A DNA stretch of 64,000 nucleotides. Source: Membranipora membranacea (lineage: Eukaryota > Bryozoa > Gymnolaemata > Cheilostomatida > Membraniporidae). The notes below the pieces were generated by a model, which saw nothing but the letters and a program-made list of their open reading frames with translations, ran no database searches and had not been told where the DNA came from. The stretch lies in the NCBI GenBank assembly GCA_914767715.1, contig OU612070.1, forward strand, positions 2,125,501-2,189,500. Reading direction: 5' to 3'. This document shows, piece by piece, positions 37,140 to 56,600 of the stretch (positions within the stretch are counted from its first letter, which is position 1; each line of letters begins with the position of its first letter). The translations under genes and the position numbers were made by a program.

Positions 37140-40100
37140 ATGACTATCAGCACATCAGGCCCACGCAATCAGAAAAAAACTGAGCCCTGCCAATGTTGTG
37201 AGATGAAGATATCTCCTCAAGATGTCAGTAGCTCTGTGAGTTTTACTGTACTGTGGTCACTTTCCATAATCATGTCCATTTGAAACTATCATGCGGTACA
37301 TAGCCGTACTCTCATCGACTGACAATACCATGCTTGTAGATGTTGGGTAGTATCAGCGGGAATATCACCATGGAGTGCAGCAAGAATTCAACCCACTCTT
37401 TATTCTGCCATTGTTACCCTCTTCTATGCGGTGAGTTGATATACTTCCTATTTATTACTCGACGTGTTTGAATGCTCTAGCACTTCTGCCTGATATCGAT
37501 AAATATTACTGAGTGTATTTTGGATGTATAATTGTGGGAAATGAAGTCAAATACCAACAACTGAGCAAAACTAGCAGCTGAGTATGTTATGGATCATTAT
37601 GCAGTTTGTCGGTAACATTCTCTTTGCAACTGTGATGGCAGATAAATGGAGAGTTTTGATGAAAGTTGTTTTTGGGAAAGATATCCTCATGTTTACCCTT
37701 ATGGGTGACCTACTTTGCAACACGCAACCCTGCAGTGGGGATGGAAAGCTGGATGTACTTATGTAACAAATTATTTAAATTAATACCCTCTTGTTATGTC
37801 TAATCTATACATTATTATGGAAGCTAAGCAAACTAATGGGTTTTCTTAGAAAGTTACATTTGGAATGGTGAGCGAGGGGGCAATTATTAATATGTGTATT
37901 TACGTGGCTTCCTTAGCCGGCAATGTCGATAGGTTTATTTGTAGCAAGAGATACTTTGTACTCTTCTGATGGCTTGGATGAGGAGGTCTGTGGTGTACTC
38001 GTGAACAAAGTCTAGTAGTGAATGACCTTGAGTTGCATTGATTGATTAGATTGAATGGTTGCATTGATCATTTGCATTGATACTTTGCATTGATTAACAG
38101 AACTGATTGGCTGTATTGACTGATTGGCTGTATTGACTGATTGCATTAGTTGTATTGACTGATTGCATTGATTGATTACATCGAGTGTTTTTTTATTTAC
38201 AGTGCTTGTCCCGATACTAGTCTGCATGCTGCTACTTTGTATATTCATTGTTCTCACTTGTGTTCTTATGAGAGCAAGAAAACATGCTAGAGCGCTCAGA
38301 TACAAACAGAGGTTGGTTCTCATTATAAATATGACTGCCCACAATATCTTACAATTGATTTGTATATGAGATTTTTTGATTTTAAAACGAACTTACATAG
38401 AATTGGGCTCATATCATAGTTTTTCAAGTCAGAGACTTCTGGGTACACATCTCCCCTTCTTATCCTCTCCCCAATATAATCAGATTTAGGTTGGAAAACT
38501 AACAATTCTTTGATATTAATCTATAAACCTAGATCGGATCGAAGATTAACATATGAGTACACTGGCGACTTGCCTTGAACTATCATCGTGATGATTGGGC
38601 TCATAAAGTTCTGCCCTCAGTAAGATAAAAATGGCATAAAATTGACTTCAATATGACCAAACCTTGTGAGGCAAGGCACCAATATGTGGGCGGCAAACTG
38701 GAAGGTTAGTTTTAAGCCAGTTATTTGTTGGTTTACTTTCAGAGAAGAGAGAAGGCGCAAATTTTCTATGAATACTATGACATCTTATAGCGGTGGTAAA
38801 GATTCAACAGACGACATAAAGGTAAGTGTCTCATATCTCATCAAATATTGTGTACCCTAAACGCCGTAATCCTCTGAAATTGGGCATCAATGATAGCCGG
38901 TACTAATTATATAGGCATAGAATCATATCTTAATACAATTTTGCTTTCTCAGAATTTTGGCAATATTTAAGCTGTGATTATGATACTTGCATTGATGTAG
39001 TTATGGAAAGTTTGGTGATGATTTCAGAGCAATTATCTTAATATTTACTAAATACCTGAGAAGGAAGTCTATAACCACACGGCTTGCAGATCGACTTTTA
39101 GACATGAGTCTCGCTGCTCTGTAATGACAATAAGAAAATTGACTAAATGACCTATTTACAATTTGACCCTGACTTTGTTAGATTTGCAGGTGGGTCAGAT
39201 TCCAAATTAGGGAACTTCAGCACACTGTGAGTAAGCCAAATGCTACTGCGCAATGATAGCCAACCTGATTGGTTGCACGTAAAAAAAAGGGTTATAGCAT
39301 GCCAGACTGCCTACCAGGCTATTTATTATGCCTGGCCAGCTAACCCACCCTTTTACAATTGTTAAAAAATTGTAAAAATCAAAACACTCTCCGCATAGAT
39401 GGTCACAAACTGGGGATTCAGGCGATGATCTCCATCTTGTTTTTATTTTTCACTGTAGGTGATAATATATTAGTCTGATTTACTGATTTGTGAAGAACGA
39501 AAAATATTTGCCAAGGTATGATCAAATCTATTCCGCTTTTTCATGTTAAAAAGGAAACCTTTGGTCCTGACTGGCCTCTTTTTTTTATCTGTTTTTTTTT
39601 CTCAAAAATCGGTGCGTGTTCACCACAGAGATGCTTGGTAAGGTGGTATAAATAATAGGATTCCTCTACATTAACCAGTTAGTCTAAGCCATAAACTTAA
39701 AATAGACTTAGTATTCAGCCTATACTATTGTCAAGTTTTGCTACTGCGATTATGGGGCTTTAATTTATCAGTTCACTTTTTGGTATTTAAGAACGAAGGC
39801 TAAGACAAACCTAGGCCTACAGTGTTATTTCTCAGTATAACTCAGGATATACAGCTGACCTCATTACTACTTTTTTAAATGAGCCACCATCAGACGCTTA
39901 ATTTTACTCTATCCTTTATGAAAACAAGCAATACAAAAAAATCTTATATTATCTTTTTTGTTTTACAGGAACATCTGGTAGTAACCTCCCCTATGAAGTG
40001 TGGAGCTCCGGTTACATCCTCAGTAATGGCCGAATCATCAGTAGACATAGCTCAGAAGGCCGAGGCTGACTTCCTTCAGATATTGTATGGTAGCAGATCT

Positions 40101-40157
40101 AGCGGTAAAAGTCCTTGTACAGCCAGTAAAATCTCACAACCCGGTAACCTTATATAA
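37140..40157 (+). CDS. Small single-pass membrane protein with Cys-rich ectodomain, family unknown
   Basis: Exons 37140-37235, 37340-37430, 38203-38311, 38743-38821 and 39969-40157, with agreeing phases and a stop, give 187 residues if the start is right. The N-terminal part has seven cysteines (17, 19, 20, 45, 55, 57, 62) and two N-glycosylation sequons (N40, N48). Residues about 63-86 (VLVPILVCMLLLCIFIVL...) are a transmembrane helix followed by a basic stretch (RARKHARALRYK). A Ser-rich, kinase-free tail of about 100 residues follows. The layout suits a small type I receptor or co-receptor, but no signal peptide precedes the cysteines. An upstream exon joining at the acceptor-like CTATCAG (37150) is therefore possible, and the first exon is the weakest part. 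I do not recognise the family. Confidence 0.65.
38036..38182. repeat. TTGCATTGATTGA / TGACTGATTGGCTGTAT degenerate minisatellite
   Basis: Many related units of about 13-17 bases (GCATTGATT, GTATTGACTGATTG) run up to the acceptor of exon 3 in the small membrane-protein gene. Copies are diverged. The tract forms most of the sequence just upstream of the polypyrimidine tract. Confidence 0.65.
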
Positions 40158-41274
40158 TAACTATTACATTCATTACATTATAATCACTTATTCTATAGAA
40201 TGCTTTGAGAAGTGTGTCGCCAGCTCATTGTATTTAGCTAAAGAAACAATTTTCTCTGCATAAGTGTGTAAATTATCGCTTAGCTTCTACTGAAAATAAT
40301 AACCATTGTATTCTGAAATCAAAAGTTGTAATGCAAAACCCTAATAAAAATAGGTAACTGCTTGTCCCTTCAATTAATGAAGCAGGGAACATATTTTTCA
40401 TATGCGTGATTGTCATACTCTTACATATATTCCTCCCAAATTTGTTGTTGCTGGACATAATTAAAACGCTGGTTTATGTTAGTTAATAATGTGTGCAAGT
40501 CAGCCAGACGCTCAGTTAACGGAACATCAGATAAAACTATAGCTAAATGCTGCATTTACGTCAAATAGAGGAAGTGGGCACATAGATTAGTAATACCTAA
40601 ACATATCCCCTCCTATAATACAGCTTTTTTGGTAGAGACAGTTGGCACGAACACAAGTTTCTCTTTGGAACACACCATCACATCTGTATGAAAACATTAT
40701 GCATCTGGTTGGATATCGTGATGCTGAATATAAACACTGGGTAGTAATCATAATCATCAACTGATGTCATAGAAATTGTTTTGAGCAGACTAAATCAAGT
40801 AGCAGAGTCACAATTGCGTGCATAGGCAAATCAGACAAAATTGAAGGTCTAGATCGCAAAATAACCCTGCATATTCACGTCACAATTATTACTAAATGGA
40901 CAAATTGCTACCTTCAGTTGCCGATAGCCATCGAGCAAGCCAAATCAACATAGGTTCCATGTTGAGGTATAGCACGGATTACTGCTCATAGATTATTGTC
41001 TAGCTTGGGTAAAGAAACTTGATGCTAAAAACTACCAATTAAAGTTTCTCACTATAATCAGTAAGTGATTGCTAAGCAATGCTGTATTTACGTATATGAC
41101 TTGGTATTTTCCAAGCTACCTAAATTAGTGATGATGCTATCATTATCCCACATTGCTACCCCTTGACCCCTGACAAAGCCTACATAATTGTCTCACTGAG
41201 CCTCGAGCTATCAGTTGAGCTTTGGAGGGAGGAGGAGGCATAAGGTACAGCATTTCATACAACCACAGGCGAAC
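40158..41274. other. Intergenic, no gene seen
   Basis: This separates the small membrane-protein gene from the M4 peptidase gene. Only short chance frames occur. It should contain the peptidase promoter, but no specific element is recognised. Confidence 0.55.
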
Positions 41275-47688
<6,414 letters not shown>

Positions 47689-50357
47689 ACGCTATCCCTC
47701 CAAAATTCAAACTGATTGATTTTACAAATTTTATTTGTACTAAAGCTTCAAAGATTACCTGAGCAAGAATTGAGCACAATCCTAAATTCCATCCGCTGGC
47801 CTTTATGATTTATGATTTGGTATTGGCTTGTGATTTTAGATTTTCTTTTTTTATCACTTTAGCTCTGCAAATTTTAAGTAACTAAAATTTTATCTCATTT
47901 TATTAGCTTTTAACTTGGTTTTTATATTTGAGTGAGAACCAGAAATGAACCATAACTGTTTATAACAAATGGATCGGTAGTACTACATAATTGTGCACTG
48001 CCATTCTCTTTTTTTATTTTGATTTCACTCAGTGTTGATACTAATAATGATGGATTATATTTTGTAAACTTTGCATTTTACTCTTGGCGTTCTATTACTT
48101 CGACAACAGTTGTTCTGGTCACATTTTGTTATGAAGAATTTCAACAATGATTGCATGATGAGAATTTCCAGTTGTAGTCTGCTATATGAACTCCGGTCAT
48201 TTTGAGCTCAGTCTATGGCCGAACTTATTTATCTTCTACCAGTGTGAGGCCAAGATAGTACAAAGATCTGACCTAGATCAGACCAAGTTCAGACCTTGAC
48301 CTTTGCAGTTGCATCGGTGTCCCAGATAAGAAAAGTTTTTATCTGAAAGTTCATCATGCAAACTGCCTATTCTGTACATTTTCAAACCAGGGAGTCTAAC
48401 AAAAAAGTAGCAGCTCAGTTAAGAGTTATCCCATTTATATACGTGAAGGGCAACTCCCGTATATTGGCTTTCCTCGATTTGTTAAATGGTTTTTCATGCC
48501 ATGTCATGCAACCACATTACCTAAAGATTAAAACTCGTGCGTCTTCTGAATATACTGATATTTTAAAATGCTGAATTGACATTTAAAATACTATACAACT
48601 ATGCGATAGCAACAGCAACACCAGCCAACCAAAGGGACTATTCTGTCCCAGCATCCCCGGCTATCCACAGTTGTTGTAACAAGGAGGGAACTATATAATA
48701 CCAGATGTTGCCTGAATATGTATAGTAACCCAAGTTTGCATCCATCTATAAAAATCACTGAGAACTGCAAAGTGTTATTTGGCAGTCATTATAAGAGTAA
48801 AGTTAAAGGCTCCTAGGCTGCGTCAGTCGCGTATCTTTCCCTAGTCACAATCATAATCAATCCTTGATTATACTGTGACAGTGGGCTCATTGGTTACAAG
48901 AAAACTGTGGATATGTGAAAGTAGAGTGGAACAGCATTCACTTGTCCATGAGTGTGCGAAAATACAAGGTGGATAAATCACTGACATGTAGGAAAGTAGT
49001 GGAACATGCACCCAAAGGTCCATAAAAATGAACACTTAGTACAATCGCATTGTTAATGATTTGATTTGATAGGCACACGTCACTGTATTACAATACTAAA
49101 TATCAAACATATCTTATCTATCGTGTTTCATGATATGCTATATTGAGCAAACAAGATTTGCTTAAACATCATGTGGGTTTGATTTTTAATGGTCAGATGT
49201 AGCCATAGGCATTCACTAGTATTTACCATTTCAGTTAAAGATATTTTATTCAAACATTGCAGTCTAGCTTTTTGATTTCTCAAGATTGCTAACATAACCA
49301 GCGTGAAATTTTACAACATAGGCAACTTTCAACTTGACAATCAGCAATTTGAAGAAAATATTAATTTTTACACCTTCACCTGTGAGCTGTATGGCTTCTC
49401 GTCATCAGTTAGGTGTTGATTGTGTGTTATAAACATTACTCATGTGGCAAATTGTAAAAAAAGTGTAAGTCAGTGTACAATGACCTGGTTGATAAGGGTT
49501 CATAACAGTGACGGCGAATTAATTGATAGACTCTGTCAACAAAAATTAATGTTATTCCTAAGTAGCTTATAATCATAGCCCACTTAATCTGCTTTATTTA
49601 AAAGGCTAAAGGCTGAAGCACTTGAGTAGGTATTTTATACAAGCTCTGGATTTTTCTATTGAGATTATAATTTTAAGTCTTTCTATATTGAATGTTATGT
49701 AGATGTTATTGAGATATTTTACACATTGTCACTGTACTACTGGTAAACGTGATTGTTATCAAACCATGGGGTGTCAGCAAAATACCTGACCTACAAAAAC
49801 TTTAATGTTAATTTATGTATATGCATGTGCACTTTTACCTGTTAATTTATCAAAACAATCTCGCTTGGTGAATGAATATTAGGTGTGCATACGTAGGTAA
49901 AACAGCTTAGAATATAGCTTGATCAGGAAAGTAATTCTCAAATTGTGCTGAGGAATCATTGTGCAACCTGCACTGTTACACAATATGCTGCCGTTACATA
50001 AATTATAGCTACAAGGATTCACCAAGACTAGGTATGTGTGTAGTATAATGTGATATCTTTAGACGTGTTGTATTCCTACAAAAGGCTTGGGTTTGTTGAA
50101 AAACTATGTGTTACCTCTACTGTGAACACAAAACAGTGATTTCAGTTTAGCAAACGGAGGGCTGAACATTTTCAGAAATTCAACGGAACTACATTAATCA
50201 TACGTTATGCTGTCTACCAATTTTGATAAACTTATATCAGGATAATTTCCTTTTTCAGGATATTGTTACATTTCCAGCTCTATAAATATAAATATGACTA
50301 AGCCCGACCCAATCATACTATCTTACTGCAGGTAAATAAATTTTTACTGCAGCGGAT
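47689..50357. other. Intergenic, no gene seen
   Basis: About 2.7 kb of AT-rich sequence after the M4 stop. Short frames such as 48356-48574 (+) have no recognised domain. The first few hundred bases are presumably the M4 3' UTR. Confidence 0.55.
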
Positions 50358-50582
50358 ATGAATATCTTAAGTAAGTCGTATATACCCTATGTACACTGAT
50401 TACCAAACATGTAATTGAAAATATTCAGATATCAGAATTGTCTCACAATCTGTTGTTTAAGAGGCTGTTTATCTACCTATGCAGCACCAGACACTGGAGA
50501 CTGTGTGATGTACGGAGTTTGTGAGCAGATAAACTATGACAAAACACCAGAGAAGAAACTGATAATAAAGAGACATTACTAA
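50358..50582 (+). CDS. Tiny two-exon frame with NPC1-like CVxYGxC motif, possible upstream ORF
   Basis: ATG at 50358 opens 13 bases that end at a GTAAGT donor (50370). After an acceptor at 50484 the frame continues in phase (50485-50582) as ..TPDTGDCVMYGVCEQINYDK.. to a stop, giving 36 residues. CVMYGVC resembles the CVWYGEC start of the NPC1 N-terminal sterol-binding domain, but the rest of that domain is absent. The stop is only 23 bases before the LRR gene's ATG on the same strand. This may be a gene fragment, an upstream ORF in the LRR gene's 5' leader, or chance. Treat as tentative. Confidence 0.3.
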
Positions 50583-50605
50583 CTGTGTGCTTATAAGGAC
50601 TAATA

Positions 50606-53600
50606 ATGGATAGAAGGGAAAAGATCGCCTCATCATTCGTAGAGATTCAGCTTACCACTCCATCATCTATAGGAGCTTCTAAACCAAGGTAGGTCGGAAG
50701 TAGTGGGGGGAGGAGAAGGACCAGGCCTGTGTGTGAGAGATTTTTTTAAGAGAAGACATATTATGACGCATAGACCTCGAATTTATATAGAAACTTGCAT
50801 TGATTTAAAGCTGAGAAAAATCATAAATTGGCCCATCGGACTGTCAGCTGGATATCTGAGGCTAGTCTGTCTATAGTCTATCATTTCCTGTCAGTAAGTA
50901 TGTTGTCATTTTCATCTGTCTCACTGAGATACTAAAGCCGTTGGTGGCTGCAAGTAATGCAACAAGTTCGTGAACGGTCAATTGTTTTCGGATGTCCAGC
51001 ACTCAGCACTCATGGCAACCATGCTTATTAGAACTTTCTGTATCAGTATGTTTTCAATTGATATTCGGTTCGAAATAGAGAAAAACATTAGAAGATTCGA
51101 AATAAAGGAAGTGTGTGCTATAATTTGTATATATAGATAAATTGTTCTGATAGCATCTCTTGTTTGATATTATTTATTGACATTACAACTTGAACGCTTA
51201 GATACAATGATAAACTGTTCAGGCTATAAAATATCGTTTCACACTTGGTTAAAAGTCAGAAGGTTTGTCTCTGGCGGAAGAATGAGAGATAAAGGTGCCC
51301 TACGGGTCAAGCCCCAAATTCGACTGCAAGCTGTTCTCATTTTCCAAGCATAGGGCAACACCACTGTGGCGCCAACCAAGCCCAGAATTCAGAATTGCAG
51401 CAGGATTCAAACCCAGATCTACCCACACTTACCTGTTAGAGGACAAGCACTGAGTAGTACAACCTTATATCATCTGTGGTTATATGGACTAGCACAGTAG
51501 AATAATTAATCTGAAGTTGTATATCTTATTCTTATACGAAATCAGGAAAATTGTGCTAGCTGTGTGTTATATCATGATTCTTACTTGAGTTGCTATCCGA
51601 CATGTTTTGTAGTTCAAGACATGATAGTCGTGGTAGCAGAAGACGGACTCTGCTAACGAGTCCAGCAAATGGGGCAAGGAGCAGACAACCCACCAATCTC
51701 ACAACATTAGGTGTACACAGAGAGAGAAGTTCTCTCACTGTTGGTAAGGTACAGCTATGTATACTTCGAGCTCCCCAGACCCATTACAACATTTTTGCAC
51801 ACAATGACCAACTTAATAATCATAACAATATAAATAAAGAGTCAAGCCCCATTTTACTCAGATTTAAATCTTCAGGCTTATCTAGAAAACTGCTGAAATA
51901 AAGGGTCTCGATTAATTTGATTTCCATCTCCCCCTCCCTTCCTGTATGACTGTTTGCCAAACTTCAGAGTTTCTGCCATAGCTGGGCAAAAAGAAAACCT
52001 CATGTTTTTTTATAGAAAATATCAGTTTGAGTAGACGGAAGTCGTCTGACCCTGACCTGATGCCCCGTATGCCTGCATGTTCAAAGAATTCTGCGGAACC
52101 CAGGCGTAGGATGGGGGTGGTACAGGCCCCTTCCCAGTCTCAACTCTTTCCTGAAAGCAGTGATGAATATGATACTGATCTGGAGGACGATTTTTCTAAA
52201 CGAATGATTGCACGTGAGTTATTTACTTAGGAATTATTTACAAATACGGAAAGTAAATAAATTATAATTCTCACAAAGTGATTTCAGAAATTTTGATACC
52301 TCAATTCTCGAGTGAAATGATAAAAATTATTTATGTTCATTCAACAGCCAGCATTCAACATTCAATTACTTTTTGGCATTTCACTCGTTCAACTCTTGTA
52401 CACGCCATGTGTACCTGCACCAGACTCTTTCATACAAAGCCAATTTATATAATATTATATAATATTATATAATATTATATAATATTATATAATATTATAT
52501 AATATTATATAATATTATATAATAGGAACTTTCTCACTATTCAATGCCCTTTTTGGGCCAATGCCTACAAAAAATTGCAAATCATCACATCTACTTAACC
52601 CACCCCCGTACAGAGTAGGGGTGAGCAAGCCAGGGTTGTGTATGGAGAGCTCTTCTCCATTAACAGGATGAGTTTTGTCTGGTAATTGAACCTGCAACAC
52701 TCAGATAAATAAAGATAATACAACAAAATTAACAGAATAATCCAATTGTGTAAATGAATAACATAAACATCGCAAAAGCCTTATCTTAAAAAAGTGATAA
52801 GTGGGTGGTTCTTCCCAATGGTTAGTCTAATTGCTCAGACTGCTGCAATTGAAAGCGAGGTAGTGTTTGATAATGCAAATAATGATAACTCGCAAATGCA
52901 GCTGTCTGAGCACCTAGACTAATTGGAGGTAGATCATTGAGTATGGTTGAAATTTTATGATTGAAATGGTCTAGTAGACTTTTGCAAATGTGTGTCTCTT
53001 CTTCAAAAAATGTGTTTCATCAAACAAATCTGAGATATAAGGAGGGGACAATTAATTGATTTGATTTTCTCATATACATTCAGCCCCGCCTCTTCAGAGT
53101 AATGTCACATCTCAGATAGAGTTTTACAAAGCTCTGTGCTCTCGTATTGGAGTGGCTCCTATCACAGCTTATGAGAGGAGCTTAGATCAGCAGTCATGTA
53201 CTCTCAACTACTGTAATATCAACGACCCGGACAGTAAAGCTCTCAGCTTACCACTTCAGGTTGGTCATACGTGTCACGCCCCCATGTGCTAGTTGTGTGT
53301 TACGCACCGGTACTTAGACTCAGCGTGACTTGGTGTGACCAGTGCCTGTTTTATGGTCACTGTAAGCCATTTGCCTTTATGATGCAGTCAACTGACAGAG
53401 TTATAGGATGATACATCTGATGATCTGACTAGAAACAAAAGAATCTTGCAGGAAAGATGCCTGTCAAGCTTCAATTTATTCAGAAAAGAGAACAGTTTGA
53501 ATAATAAATTTATTGTCCATGTTCTTAGGTTAATAATATAGTGACTCGACTGGATCTTAGTGATAATATGATAACTCCTACTGGTGCTACTTGGATTGCT

Positions 53601-56600
53601 CAAATACTCACGTTAAATACAGCTATAACACAACTGGTCAGTTTTATGCATTATCATCTTTACTTTACCTTTACCTTAATGGCATTATTATTTAGTAGCA
53701 TTTTAACAGACACAGAGTTGGAAGAGGTTTTGATTGATTCCTAGAATTGTTAGGGTAAAATCTATTGGAGACAAATGACGAATTTAAAATTCAGTTCAAT
53801 TTAACAGCTGTCAACAAGACCAAACAGATTAAACCGATGTCGGGCTGCTTGCCTGGGAACTTGAAAAATTAATATATTTTGTTACTTTTAGATACTAACA
53901 GACAACAGGCAGGCCTTTAACCGTGGAGATTCACTTAAGCAGCTGTGCTCTGCCCTCGTAGCTAACAAAACGGTTGATACACTTGACCTCTCTGGTAATA
54001 GGATAGGAGACAATCTAGCTTCTCATTTCTCTCACCTACTCAAGGTATTACACATCCTGACTTGTTTCCACATGGCAAAAGAGCGTACAACTCCGAGTCG
54101 TGTGCAGTATCTATTCCTAAAATTCTATCTTTGGGATCATTTGCTTTAATTATGGTGACTTGATTTTAGTTTGCAATAAGGGAAATTTCCATCTTCTTGT
54201 GTGTGTAGGGTATAACCTGTGACGCCAGCGTATTGCATGATTTATGACATAACTACAGAATGTGACGTTATTATTATTTATCTAACATGAATGAAAGATT
54301 CTGTGGAAGTTTTATAGATTGAGATTATTGAGATTATATTAGATATTTTTGTTGTTTTGCAGAATACCAAAACTCTGAAATACTTCAACTTGAGTCACAA
54401 TGAACTTTCTTCTGAGGGCGGGAGACATATTGGTGCCGGTTTAGCTCAGAATATCACATTACAGAGTTTAGACCTGAGCTGGAACCATCTACGGCTGGCT
54501 GGAACAGCTAGTATCTCAAGCAGCGTAGCGGTAAGCTTAATATGTTGAGTACATGTGAGCATAACGGACGATTCCAGATTTAAGTCCTTATTAACGGTTC
54601 AACAAGTATTGCTGCCTATATCTCAATACTGAGTGTGATAGAGTATGGAGATTCCAAATCTAACAAACACTAGGTTTCTAGCTCATACTTTGGCTGTGAA
54701 CCTTTAAGAGCAAACATGTGGGTTATCGCTGAGACAAACAAGTTAACATCACCAGCGTACACGTCTAGTCTTAGGCTTACTAGTCTGCGATGACAGATTC
54801 AGGATTATTGGCTGACTTTGGATGGTAACAACAAGCGGGTTCACCTTGCGTTCTTACCATACTATGATCGAATACTGTGGTGCTGAGCACATAAATTACC
54901 CCACAGCTCCACAATTAATCAAATCTCTAATTCTATTATTATTTTATTTATTTAAAATAAATACACTTTCTGTAGGAGAATGTGACATTGAAGACCCTGC
55001 GTCTCGCCATGAATGGATTTGGTGTAGCTGGAGCTACAAAGCTTGCCGTAGCATTACGAGAGAACAGCTCTCTATTAGAACTGGATATCAGTAATAATAG
55101 AATATGTATGGATGGAGCTGCAGCCTTCGGCAAAATATTCTCTACTAACGACACGTTACAGGTGCTAAAGGTAAGAGAGGGATCTCCATACCGTAACAAA
55201 ATAGCTTTATTTGTTATTTACTACATATATTGTTGTTATGTATTCACCTTACTATCTATATCCATATCCTGTTACTGTTTGGGGTTTTAAAGGGAAAAAG
55301 ATAAAAACAAATGATGCCTGATGGTTATAAATTGTTATTTTGATAACAGGTGCTGTAGCCTGAAGACATGGTAATACTAAAGAGCACTGGGTATATTTCT
55401 TGGTGACACTGGCTCATATGCCTCAAGATATCTTTTCTCTGTGTTTTAAAAAGAATATTATCATGTTTACGGGTTTATCCTTTATCAATTAATGCAATAG
55501 GTATGAAATGACAGTTATTATGAAATTTGGTTATAATTTGTCTGTTTTTGTTGCTCCAGATGGGAGAAAACCCTATGCAAACTCAGGGCTCATTTGCTTT
55601 GATAAAATTCATCCATCAGTCAAAGAATGCTAGCCTGCTACTTCTGGACCTGTCCGTAAGTTTATCAGATGTAGATCAGTTTGTATTACTAGCTTGAGCC
55701 TAGATTCCCTAAGCTGAAGGGGAGAAGAGATAGTCCAGTGGCAGCCTCTTATCTTTCACTTCCATTTAGAGAACTAGTCAAAACTCCAAACTCTTGCATA
55801 TGAATTCCGTAAACTATAAACTTTAAGCGAAACAAATTATCATATCATCCTGTTACGCCGGACACTTCACTTGGACAGTTGAGGGGAATCAACTCCTAAT
55901 CAACGGCGAAGTGCATAGCCTATAATAACTCCAGAAGAAGTATTGTTTACCAATAAATACCTTGTGATATCTTAGATATGTTGCTATACATCATATTTTT
56001 GTAGCGAGTGGTTGTGTTGGATAGCTTCATGGACGTTGTAATTCAGATTAAGTCTGATCTCAACCCAGCATTCAAAGTGAAAGTTGGCTCTGTAGTCAGT
56101 ACAGCGTCTGTCAAAATAGAATCTGGAAAAAACAAAGGTACTCCCTCATATTATAACTCTTCATTTCTAGAAATTCAGACAACTTTCCTGGCATCAGGAT
56201 CATAGAACACTGGCAATCTGAGATAACGAAAACGGCATCTTTTTATCTGTTCATTGATATGAGGCATTTGCAGCCAAGAAAAGATGCCACATACCCCAGA
56301 GGCGTAAATAGTTTGCTATAGTTTAGGTAGTTTGTGGGTGACTTAATATCAGCTAGCAATATATTTTGGCTAGCTGAGTTTGGAGTCTATATAAAGTAAA
56401 TGTTAGCTAGCTAACTTTTCCTCCTTCAAATGCCTTAATCCCCTAAGGTATGCTTATAACTAGAATTAATTCATTCTATCATCGTGGCTCTTATTTTCTA
56501 TTTAACCAGAGATAGTGGATGTTAATCCTCTGATGATTGTGGTGACATACATGGAGTCACAGAGGATGAGAATCGTAGATCTATTTAAGTCCTGGGACGC

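Noticed and set aside
51403-51414. tRNA gene
   Set aside because: Only the B box is good; acceptor stem and cloverleaf cannot be formed, so a SINE fits better.
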